A stretch of DNA of 8,496 nt from an uncultured Rubrobacteraceae bacterium (lineage in GTDB: Bacteria; Actinomycetota; Rubrobacteria; Rubrobacterales; Rubrobacteraceae). Under the pieces are notes generated by a model. It did not search any database and was not told where the DNA came from. It was given only the letters and a program-made list of their open reading frames with translations. The stretch is taken from NCBI GenBank assembly GCA_902805985.1, contig CADCUW010000020.1, positions 1-8,496 on the forward strand. Direction: 5' to 3'. The translations under genes were made by a program, and so were the position numbers. Positions 1 to 6,172 of the stretch are shown piece by piece; position 1 is the stretch's first letter; each line of letters begins with the position of its first letter.

Positions 1-1
1 A

Positions 2-640
2 GAGGGACGCACCAGCGTCCGTTTCACCGAGGAGATGAAGGGCCACGTCTCTTTCGGGGAACGGGACTATGAACGCGGCGCCCGGGAAGGACGCGATACC
101 GTCACGCGCCTGATGTTCCACCTCACCATCGAGGTCGGCGACCTGGACCGTTTCGAGGCCGACGACAGGCGCGAGGCCGTGGCCGAAGGTTGGGTGCGGT
201 GCGAGGCCCTCGGCGGCAGGCTGCCGGTGGAGTGGGGCGCCTTCAACCTCTTCGTCGACGACGAACCGGGCCGGAAGCGGATGCTCTACCGGCTCTTCTT
301 CCGAGACGGGGTGGGCCACCCCCTGACGCTTACGGGCTTCAAGGTCGTGCGGGAGCGTTCGGGCGGCCACGCCTGGCGCGACACCTCGACCCTGTACACG
401 CGGGTGCTGCGCGGTCACGTGGAGGAGGGAGACGAATCCCGCGCGGAGGTTGTGGCTTCGGGAATCTTGCGTCTCAGGCCGTGGGACTTCGCACGGCAGC
501 TCACGACCTTCCGCGCCGGGGCATCCTCGCCGGCCGGCAGGGTGGCCGCCATCGGACGCTTCGACGCCCTCTTTCTGGGGCAGCTCTGGCAGGTGTACGG
601 CCGTCCCCTGGTGCGCGGACTCCGGGGACGCGGCGGGTGA
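2..640 (+). CDS. GMC/cholesterol-oxidase-like protein, C-terminal part (5' end outside window)
   Basis: The reading frame is open from the left edge, so the first Met (base 35) is probably internal: the residues before it (RTSVRFTEE) run straight into the same conserved-looking block. About 212 residues are visible. No FAD motif or catalytic residue lies in this part. Phrases such as MKGHVSFGE, LGGRLPVEWGAFNLFVD, RMLYRLFF and GHPLTLTGFK recall the extra C-terminal domain I remember on long actinobacterial GMC-family (cholesterol-oxidase-like) flavoproteins. That assignment is from memory and not demonstrable here. The domain looks like a beta-rich, lipid-type module; its role is unknown to me. 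No signal peptide or membrane span is seen. The stop TGA overlaps the GTG start of the next gene (GTGA), which suggests translational coupling in one operon. Coding is certain; the family name is moderate. Confidence 0.6.
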   Translation, partial: EGRTSVRFTEEMKGHVSFGERDYERGAREGRDTVTRLMFHLTIEVGDLDRFEADDRREAVAEGWVRCEALGGRLPVEWGAFNLFVDDEPGRKRMLYRLFFRDGVGHPLTLTGFKVVRERSGGHAWRDTSTLYTRVLRGHVEEGDESRAEVVASGILRLRPWDFARQLTTFRAGASSPAGRVAAIGRFDALFLGQLWQVYGRPLVRGLRGRGG

Positions 641-2322
641 GGGCGCGAGCCGGCCGGCCGGTGATCCTCGCCGCCTGCGACGATCCGGGGGACATGGAGA
701 AGATCGCGCGCGAGCTGCGCGCCCGCTACGAGGCAGATTACCGCGTCGTCCTGGAGGGTTCGGCCGCGACCGGGCTGGAGGCCCCGCGATGTCTCGGAGG
801 GGCCGGGGACAGGGTGGCCCTCGTACTCGCTGACCAGCAGATGGAAGAGATGAGCGGCGTGGAGTTTCTGGGCCGTGTCAGGGAGGTCCAGCCCACCGCC
901 AAACGGTTACTGCTGACCACCCGGATGGAGAGGAGCGGCGGGGCGATACTCCTGCAGGCCATGGCGCTCGGGCGGATCGACTTTTTCGAGCCGAAGCCGG
1001 GGCCGCCCCCTAACGAGACCTTTCACGAGATCGTCACGGCCCTTCTCGAAGAGGCGGGCAGGCCCTACCGCTCCCGGACGCAGCCGGCGGTCCGCATCGT
1101 CGGCGAGGGGCGGTCGCGGCGCTCGTACGAGATCAGGGACCTCTTCGAGCGGTACCTGATCCCCTGCGCCTTCTACCCCGCCGACTCGGAGGAGGGCCGA
1201 AGGCTTCTCGGGGAGGCAGGACGGACCCCGGAGAACCTCCCCGTGCTCGTGATGCAGGACGGGCAGGTACTTGTCGACCCCTCGAAAGAGAGAATCGCCG
1301 ACGTCCACGCGGGAGCCGAGGCCCTCCCCCGCAAGAGGAGCTTCGATCTGGTCGTCGTCGGCGGGGGCCCGGCGGGGCTTGCCGCCGCGGTCTACGCGTC
1401 GTCCGAGGGGCTCTCGACCCTCGTCGTGGGGGGTGAGGCCGTGGGCGGGCAGGCCGGCACCAGCTCCCTGATCCGCAACTACCTCGGCTTCGCGCGCGGC
1501 ATCAGCGGACAGAAGCTGGCCAGGGAGGCTTTCCACCAGGCCTCCTTTTTCGGCGCGGACTTCCGCCTCATGCGCAACGCCACGGGGATGCGCCGGTCGG
1601 GCGAGGATCTGGTGGTCTCCCTCTCGGACGGCACCGGGGTCTCGGGACAAGCCGTCATCGTGGCGCCCGGGGCCTCCTACCGGCGCCTGAACGTGCCCGA
1701 GCTCGAGGCGTTGAACGGGGTCGGGGTGTTTTACGGCGCCGCGACGACCGAGGCCCCGGCGATGGAGGGCCGGGAGGTGTACGTGGTCGGGGGCGCCAAC
1801 TCCGCCGGGCAGGCGACCCTGCACCTCTCGAAGTACGCCTCGCGCGTCACCCTGCTCGTGCGGGGTGGGTCCCTGGCCGCCGGCATGTCAGACTACCTCG
1901 TAAGGGAGATGGAGGCCGCCGGGAACGTCCGGGTACGGTTGAATACCAGGGTTACGGGCGGCGGCGGGGCGGGGCGCCTCGAACACCTCACCCTCGAAGA
2001 CGTCTCCTCCGGGTCGACGGAGACGGTCTCCGCCGCGGCCCTGTTCGTCCTCATCGGGGCCGAACCGCGCACGGGCTGGCTACCCGCCCAGGTCGAACGC
2101 GGCGAGAGAGGCTTCATCGCCACCGGGCCGGACCTGACGCGCGGGCGAGCGACCCTTCGGGAACGGTCTCCGGAGCGTCCCCCCCTGCTGCTGGAGACGA
2201 GCATGCCCGGCGTGTTCGCGGCGGGAGACGTGAGGTACCGTTCGGTGAAGCGGGTGGCCTCTGCCGTCGGAGAGGGCTCCATCGCCATCCAACAGGTCCA
2301 CGAATATCTCGGTGGGGTCTAG
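637..2322 (+). CDS. Fused response-regulator receiver / thioredoxin-reductase-like FAD oxidoreductase
   Basis: 561 residues in three parts. Residues 8-140 form a receiver domain with the full phosphorylation set: acidic pair D15-D16, acceptor D66 (in LADQQM), T94/T95 and K120 (in EPKP). Residues 150-220 resemble a glutaredoxin fold (ending LPVLVMQDGQVLVDPS) but have SRRS where a CxxC would be. Residues 235-561 are a thioredoxin-reductase-like core: FAD site VVVGGGPAGLAAA (239-251), NAD(P)H site VVGGANSAGQA (383-393), and second FAD motif GVFAAGDVR (525-533). The CATC redox pair expected just before the NAD(P)H motif reads AATT, so electrons probably do not leave through a dithiol. This matches the class named fused response regulator/thioredoxin-disulfide reductase. 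The substrate is unknown; the protein is cytosolic. Start: GTG 637 overlaps the upstream stop; GTG 661 is an alternative. An 11-base overlap follows with the next gene. Confidence 0.88.
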   Translation: MRARAGRPVILAACDDPGDMEKIARELRARYEADYRVVLEGSAATGLEAPRCLGGAGDRVALVLADQQMEEMSGVEFLGRVREVQPTAKRLLLTTRMERSGGAILLQAMALGRIDFFEPKPGPPPNETFHEIVTALLEEAGRPYRSRTQPAVRIVGEGRSRRSYEIRDLFERYLIPCAFYPADSEEGRRLLGEAGRTPENLPVLVMQDGQVLVDPSKERIADVHAGAEALPRKRSFDLVVVGGGPAGLAAAVYASSEGLSTLVVGGEAVGGQAGTSSLIRNYLGFARGISGQKLAREAFHQASFFGADFRLMRNATGMRRSGEDLVVSLSDGTGVSGQAVIVAPGASYRRLNVPELEALNGVGVFYGAATTEAPAMEGREVYVVGGANSAGQATLHLSKYASRVTLLVRGGSLAAGMSDYLVREMEAAGNVRVRLNTRVTGGGGAGRLEHLTLEDVSSGSTETVSAAALFVLIGAEPRTGWLPAQVERGERGFIATGPDLTRGRATLRERSPERPPLLLETSMPGVFAAGDVRYRSVKRVASAVGEGSIAIQQVHEYLGGV

Positions 2323-3799
2323 CCCACAGGTGGAAGAGGGGCGAGAACCGGAAGCTGGTATCCGGGACGACGCCTCGCCCCCGGCCGACGTCAGGGTTCT
2401 GTGGGACGACACGCTCGTGGTCTTTCTCTCGGATACCCACATCGGCGGCGACCCGGGCCGCGACATCTTCGAGTCGCCGGAGGAGCTCTCGGCGCTGCTC
2501 GAAGACGTCGCGGCCCACGACGGCCCCGTGGAGCTGGTACTGGCCGGGGACTTCTTCGACTTCCTCCAGATAGGAATGGTGCCCAAAGGGGAGAACCGGG
2601 CCTCGGCGACGATCTCGCGCCCGGAGTACGGGGGGATCTTCTCCGCGCTGCGCCACTTCGCCGGCGGTGACGGACGCCGGGTCGTGTACCTGCCGGGCAA
2701 CCACGACGCCGAGGTCTGGTGGAACGAGGAGATCCAGGTGACGCTGCGCGAGGAGGGGCTGGTGGACGAGTTCGCCCTCTCCTACGCCGCCCGCTTCGAG
2801 TCGGCCCCCGGGCGCATCATCTACTGCGAGCACGGCAACCAGTTCGATCCCGCGAACACCATAACCGACTACGAAGACCCGCTCGACACACCCTTCGGCG
2901 ACCATGTGGTCACCGACGTGGTCCGGCGGGTCGTGACACGGGGCCGCATCACGAGGGGCTTTGATCTTCGCGAAGTCAACAAGGTCTTTCCGCTGGCGAC
3001 GATCCCGGAGTGGATAGCGGGCCGCGTCTTCTACGACCTGCTCGGCCGGGTGGCGACGCGCCTGCTGCTGCCGCTGCTCGCGGGGTACGCCGCGTACAGG
3101 ATAGTCGCCCACGTGCTTGCGATCGCGAACGAGGGTTCGCTCGCCTTCTCCTTCTGGGAGAGCTACCGCACGCTGCCGGGGGTGCAGGTACTGTTCGGGG
3201 AGATCGCCTGGGACGCGCTCCTCCTCGTTACGGTGTTCGTGCTCTTCTTCTTCGCCATCCGGAGAACGGCGGCGCGACTGGCCTCCTCCTTCACACAGCC
3301 GCCTCCCGGCGAACGTCCCGGCGGGGCAAAAGATCCAGCGCGCCCGGAAGGCTCCCCCGGTGAGATCCAGGGCCTGCTCACGTCGGGGCGGCGCCCGCCG
3401 ATGGGCCGCGGCATCCGCGGGCGGGAGATAGCCGTCTTCGTCTCAGGCCACACCCACCTCCCCTCGCTATCGCGGCTTCCGGGAGAGGCCGGGGACGGCG
3501 CGATCGTGGTGAACTCAGGCTGCTGGCTCAGGCAACTGCGGCCGGTTCGGGCGCACCTCGGGGGACCGCCGGTGTTCGTCCCGAAGTTCGCGCAGACGCA
3601 CGCGCGGGCCTACCTCGACGGCTCCGGGGTCCGCGTGGAACTCTGGGAACATCCCAGGCCCGCGCCCTATCACCTGCGCGCCGCCGAACGGATCGCGATC
3701 CTCGGACGCCTCCCGGCGCAACCCGCCCCGGACTCCAAGCCGCGCGTGACGCACACGGAAGGGCTTCCCCTGGCAGAGGCGCCGCCGGCGGAGGGATAG
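2312..3799 (+). CDS. Membrane-inserted calcineurin-like metallophosphoesterase
   Basis: A 495-residue protein with a complete two-metal phosphoesterase site: D41-x-H43 (LSDTHIGG), G79-D80-FF-D83, G129-N130-H131-D132, H174 (CEHGNQFD) and G379-H380-T-H382. It should hydrolyse a phosphomono- or diester, possibly a nucleotide or lipid headgroup; the substrate cannot be read from sequence. Unusually, two hydrophobic spans (about 248-272 and 298-316) lie between H174 and the GHTH motif. Basic residues flank the spans on the catalytic side (RVATR before, RRTAAR after), so by the positive-inside rule the active site faces the cytoplasm and a short loop of about 25 residues faces out. There is no signal peptide. 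A proline-rich linker occupies 328-352. Start GTG 2312 overlaps the preceding gene by 11 bases; GTG 2330 in frame, with GGTGGGG upstream, is also possible. Function class is sure; substrate is not. Confidence 0.87.
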   Translation: MGSSPQVEEGREPEAGIRDDASPPADVRVLWDDTLVVFLSDTHIGGDPGRDIFESPEELSALLEDVAAHDGPVELVLAGDFFDFLQIGMVPKGENRASATISRPEYGGIFSALRHFAGGDGRRVVYLPGNHDAEVWWNEEIQVTLREEGLVDEFALSYAARFESAPGRIIYCEHGNQFDPANTITDYEDPLDTPFGDHVVTDVVRRVVTRGRITRGFDLREVNKVFPLATIPEWIAGRVFYDLLGRVATRLLLPLLAGYAAYRIVAHVLAIANEGSLAFSFWESYRTLPGVQVLFGEIAWDALLLVTVFVLFFFAIRRTAARLASSFTQPPPGERPGGAKDPARPEGSPGEIQGLLTSGRRPPMGRGIRGREIAVFVSGHTHLPSLSRLPGEAGDGAIVVNSGCWLRQLRPVRAHLGGPPVFVPKFAQTHARAYLDGSGVRVELWEHPRPAPYHLRAAERIAILGRLPAQPAPDSKPRVTHTEGLPLAEAPPAEG

Positions 3800-3808
3800 C
3801 GCGAAGGC

Positions 3809-3826
3809 GGAACCGGGTGCCGGTCC
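3809..3826. terminator. GC-rich hairpin between convergent genes (weak terminator candidate)
   Basis: ACCGG at 3812-3816 and CCGGT at 3820-3824 form a 5-bp stem over a GTG loop. It extends by two G-C pairs across a single bulged A (3811). It lies in the 56-base gap between the metallophosphoesterase and menB, which converge here. There is no T tract on either strand, so a bidirectional terminator role is suggested by position only. Confidence 0.3.
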
Positions 3827-3855
3827 GGGGTGCTTGCGCGGCCGGTTGCGACCCT

Positions 3856-4707
3856 CTAGGGGCGGCGGGGGAACCGGGAGAAGTCCGGCCGGCGCTTCTC
3901 CTTGTAGGCGTCGCGACCTTCCTGGGCCTCTTCGCTGCCGTAGAAGAGGAGGTTCGTGTCATGGGCGAGTTGCTGGATGCCGGCGAAGCCGTCCTCGTGG
4001 GCGTGGAAGCTCGCCTTGAGCAGCCGCAGGGCGAACGGCGAGTGCTGCATCATCTCGCGGCACCAGCTAACGGTCTCAGTCTCAAGTTCGGCGAGGGGCA
4101 CCACCTTGTTGACGAGGCCTATGTCGTAGGCCTCTTCGGCCGAGTACATGCGGCAGAGGAACCAGATCTCCTTGGCCCGCTTCGGGCCGACGAGTTGGGT
4201 GAGGACGGAGGCTCCGTAGCCGCCGTCAAAGGAGCCGACCCTCGGGCCTACCTGGCCGAACTTCGCGTTGTCCGCGGCAATGGTCAGGTCGCAGACCACG
4301 TGCAGCACGTGCCCCCCGCCGACCGCGTAGCCGGCGACCATGGCGACGACGGGCTTCGGGCAGCGACGGATCTGGACGTGCAGGTCCGTTACGTGAAAGC
4401 GCCCGACCGACGCGCCGCCCGGCGTGCGCCGCGGGTCGTCGGGAGAGTCGAGGTACCCGGCGTCCCCGCGCACCTTCTGGTCCCCGCCGGAGCAGAACGC
4501 GTCAGGCCCCTCCCCGGTGAGTATGATGACGCCCGTCTCGAGGTCCTCGCGGGCGTCCTCTAAAGCCCTCATCATCTCCACGACCGTCAGCGGGCGGAAG
4601 GCGTTGCGCACCTCGGGGCGGTTTATGGTGATCTTGGCGATTCCTCCCGCCTTCTCGTACTTGATGTCCTCGAACTCTCCGGCCGGTTCCCACGCTATGT
4701 CTGTCAT
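3856..4707 (-). CDS. menB: 1,4-dihydroxy-2-naphthoyl-CoA synthase (MenB)
   Basis: A 283-residue crotonase-fold enzyme of the menaquinone pathway. It closes the second ring of o-succinylbenzoyl-CoA to give DHNA-CoA in the cytosol. Visible hallmarks are [10 protein letters not shown] (72-81, oxyanion hole), [11 protein letters not shown] (127-137), [15 protein letters not shown] (151-165, with the active-site Asp at 161) and the C-terminal [10 protein letters not shown] tail (272-281). Length matches the family. G154 in GQVGP is at the position that, as I recall, separates bicarbonate-dependent type I enzymes (Gly) from type II (Asp), so type I is predicted; the neighbouring residue is V153 where E. 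coli has Thr. Start: ATG 4707 gives the usual N-terminus. The frame stays open to 4941 but that extension is Arg-rich and unlike the family. No Shine-Dalgarno is present; TATAAT lies 7 bases upstream. The gene converges with the metallophosphoesterase gene and is divergent from the alcohol dehydrogenase. Confidence 0.95.
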   Translation of the reverse strand: MTDIAWEPAGEFEDIKYEKAGGIAKITINRPEVRNAFRPLTVVEMMRALEDAREDLETGVIILTGEGPDAFCSGGDQKVRGDAGYLDSPDDPRRTPGGASVGRFHVTDLHVQIRRCPKPVVAMVAGYAVGGGHVLHVVCDLTIAADNAKFGQVGPRVGSFDGGYGASVLTQLVGPKRAKEIWFLCRMYSAEEAYDIGLVNKVVPLAELETETVSWCREMMQHSPFALRLLKASFHAHEDGFAGIQQLAHDTNLLFYGSEEAQEGRDAYKEKRRPDFSRFPRRP

Positions 4708-4714
4708 GGTGGGG

Positions 4715-4720
4715 ATTATA
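4715..4720 (-). promoter_or_regulatory. TATAAT -10 box for leaderless menB transcript
   Basis: On the minus strand the sequence reads TATAAT-CCCCACC-ATG, so a perfect -10 hexamer ends 7 bases before the menB start. Transcription from such a box would begin at or within a base or two of the ATG, and the CCCCACC between them offers no ribosome binding site. No convincing -35 was found about 17 bases upstream (GGGCGC). A leaderless mRNA, common in actinobacteria, is the natural reading. Confidence 0.55.
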
Positions 4721-4952
4721 GGCGCGGCTTCGGCAAAGCGCCCCTTACCGAGAACAGGCCGATACCGGCGGATAATAGATTCCGTGGTGCGGCCAACGCG
4801 GTACCCCGGGCGGGCGACGTGCCGGAGATCCAGACCCAGAACTCGCCATGCCGGCCTCCCGCCGCGGCGTTGCCGGCACCCGAATATGTACGGCGTCCGG
4901 GATCGGAAGCAAACCCACCCCCCGGGCCGTGGCCGCCGCAAACCCCCGGCCC

Positions 4953-4979
4953 GCTGTGATGCTTATCATCTATCACAGC
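4953..4979. promoter_or_regulatory. LysR-type operator candidate: 8-base dyad, T-N11-A
   Basis: GCTGTGAT (4953-4960) and ATCACAGC (4972-4979) are perfect inverted copies 11 bases apart. The innermost bases are T and A, giving the T-N11-A geometry typical of LysR-family boxes. The site lies about 35 bases upstream of the TATAAG -10 candidate and 92 bases before the dehydrogenase ATG, a position suited to an activator or dual regulator. A LysR gene lies just downstream of the dehydrogenase. Binding by that protein is inference. Confidence 0.5.
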
Positions 4980-5001
4980 ACCACTTATTGGTATTGGACG
5001 T

Positions 5002-5017
5002 TATAAGAGCCCGGGCT
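5002..5017 (+). promoter_or_regulatory. Possible -10 box (TATAAG) abutting a 10-base palindrome
   Basis: TATAAG at 5002-5007 is followed at once by the perfect palindrome AGCCCGGGCT (5008-5017), which would cover the transcription start. No TTGACA-like -35 was found at normal spacing (bases 4979-4985 are CACCACT), which is compatible with a promoter needing an activator bound at the upstream dyad. Weak evidence. Confidence 0.3.
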
Positions 5018-5022
5018 TAGAG

Positions 5023-5062
5023 TCCTTCTCGTAATCGCCTAGCACACGACCATCGAGAAGGA
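5023..5062 (+). promoter_or_regulatory. Hairpin sequestering the ribosome binding site of the alcohol dehydrogenase
   Basis: TCCTTCTCG (5023-5031) is perfectly complementary to CGAGAAGGA (5054-5062), a 9-bp stem with a 22-base loop. The right arm contains nearly all of the strong Shine-Dalgarno GAAGGAG (5057-5063), which sits 7 bases before ATG 5071. In the folded state ribosome access would be blocked. This could be a temperature-, ligand-, protein- or small-RNA-controlled switch; the sequence does not say which. Confidence 0.5.
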
Positions 5063-5070
5063 GTTAGAAG

Positions 5071-6090
5071 ATGACCACCCAGATGAAGGCGGCCGTCATC
5101 CCCGAGGCGAACGCCCCGTGGGAGTTGCAGGACAGGGACCGGCCGGAGGTTGGGACCGATCAGGTCCTGGTCAAGATCCACGCCTGCGGGATCTGCGGCA
5201 CCGACGCGTGGATGGCCCACGGCACGCTGTCGTTCAAAGAATTCCCCCTGGTCTTGGGCCACGAGGGCGTCGGCGAGGTCGTCGCCGTCGGCGAGGGCGT
5301 CACCACGCGCCAGGTCGGCGACCGCGTCGGGATGCCCATCGTCCAGAAGGCGTGCGGCCGATGCGACTTCTGTCGTGGGGAGCACGTCAAGAGCTTCGTC
5401 ACCGCCTCCAACTGCGCCAACCCGACGCTCACCGGCGTCAACGTGGACGGCGCCCACGCCGAGTACCTCGCCGCCGATGCCGGTGGGACGGTCCTGCTGC
5501 CCGACGAGGTCCCCTACGAGCTGGCCGCGCCCACGCTCTGCTCCGGCTACACGGTGTGGAGCGCTATCCGCCGGGCCGACGTCAAGGAGGGCGGCCGGGT
5601 CGCAGTGGTCGGCGTCGGCGGCCTCGGGCACCTCGCGATCCAGTACGCCAGGGCCGCCGGCTACCACGTCACGGCGGTGACCCACTCCCCAGACAAGGAG
5701 GACCTCGCCCGCCAGCTCGGCGCGGACGACGTTGTCTCGGACGGCGCGGGCCTACTGGAGGCCGGGGGCGCCGACCTGCTGATGCACACGAACAACTCCC
5801 ACGCCGCCGTCGCCGACGCGATGGGGGGTCTCAACCCGTGGGCCACGGTGGCCATGATGGGCATCGGCTTCGACGAGATGACGTTGCCGACGCTGCCTTT
5901 GGTCTCGCACAGCTACCGGATCATAGGCTCCGCCCACAACGGCACGGAGTTTCTCGTCGAGGCCCTCGACTTCGTCGCGCGCGGGGAGGTGAAGCCGATG
6001 GTCGAGGTCTTTCCCAAGGAGCGCGTCGCTGAGGCCTACGAAAGGGTCGACTCCGGCGACGTGCGCTTCAAGGTCGTGGTGACCTACTAG
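5071..6090 (+). CDS. Zinc-dependent medium-chain alcohol dehydrogenase
   Basis: 339 residues, the usual size. It should interconvert alcohols and aldehydes or ketones with a nicotinamide cofactor in the cytosol. The GroES-like catalytic domain has the zinc ligands C39 (in ACGICGTD), H64-E65 (GHEGVGEV) and C157. The structural zinc loop has C95, C98 and C101, but the fourth Cys expected near 109 is F109; C115 is the next Cys. The Rossmann domain has GVGGLGHLAIQYA (181-193). After the second strand comes VTHSPDK (203-209) with no acidic residue, which favours NADP(H) over NAD(H). Start: ATG 5071 has the strong GAAGGAG at 5057-5063. Upstream lie a LysR-type dyad and an RBS-masking hairpin, so expression seems controlled at two levels. 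It is convergent with a LysR gene. The substrate is unknown. Confidence 0.92.
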   Translation: MTTQMKAAVIPEANAPWELQDRDRPEVGTDQVLVKIHACGICGTDAWMAHGTLSFKEFPLVLGHEGVGEVVAVGEGVTTRQVGDRVGMPIVQKACGRCDFCRGEHVKSFVTASNCANPTLTGVNVDGAHAEYLAADAGGTVLLPDEVPYELAAPTLCSGYTVWSAIRRADVKEGGRVAVVGVGGLGHLAIQYARAAGYHVTAVTHSPDKEDLARQLGADDVVSDGAGLLEAGGADLLMHTNNSHAAVADAMGGLNPWATVAMMGIGFDEMTLPTLPLVSHSYRIIGSAHNGTEFLVEALDFVARGEVKPMVEVFPKERVAEAYERVDSGDVRFKVVVTY

Positions 6091-6120
6091 ACGGAGTCCG
6101 CAGCGCCGGGTACGAGAGGT

Positions 6121-6143
6121 GCCCTCCTCGATGTCACGAGGGC
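6121..6143. terminator. Short hairpin between convergent dehydrogenase and LysR genes
   Basis: GCCCTC (6121-6126) pairs with GAGGGC (6138-6143) over an 11-base loop; an alternative is CCTCG/CGAGG (6126-6130 with 6137-6141) with a 6-base loop. It lies in the 82-base gap between two convergent genes. There is no T tract, so the terminator role rests on location. Confidence 0.25.
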
Positions 6144-6172
6144 GAAGCGGCTGCTCGGCTACGCGCCGGGGT

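Larger units (their letters stand above)
4708..5070. other. Divergent intergenic region between menB and the alcohol dehydrogenase
   Basis: 363 bases with no convincing gene. The menB side carries the TATAAT box. The middle (about 4745-4950) is GC-rich and featureless apart from an isolated GATAAT at 4771-4776. Open frames here are Arg/Pro/Gly-rich and look like chance frames in GC-rich DNA. The dehydrogenase side is sharply more AT-rich from 4957 to 5007 and holds the dyad, TATAAG box, palindrome and RBS hairpin listed separately. Confidence 0.6.

Noticed and set aside
190..636. Upstream in-frame extension of the flavoprotein reading frame
   Set aside because: This stretch overlaps the well-supported first gene in another frame, is Arg/Pro/Gly-rich, and lies before the receiver domain's normal beginning.
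907..1824. 305-codon minus-strand open frame inside the flavoprotein gene
   Set aside because: It is an antisense shadow of a strongly supported gene, with low-complexity composition and no recognisable motif.
2114..3112. 332-codon minus-strand open frame across the flavoprotein/phosphoesterase junction
   Set aside because: It is antisense to two clear genes. Its composition is that of a GC-rich chance frame.
3817..4563. 248-codon plus-strand open frame opposite menB
   Set aside because: It is the complement shadow of menB, whose motifs are unmistakable.
4708..4941. N-terminal extension of MenB to 4941
   Set aside because: The extension is Arg-rich and unlike the family; ATG 4707 gives the normal N-terminus and has TATAAT directly upstream.
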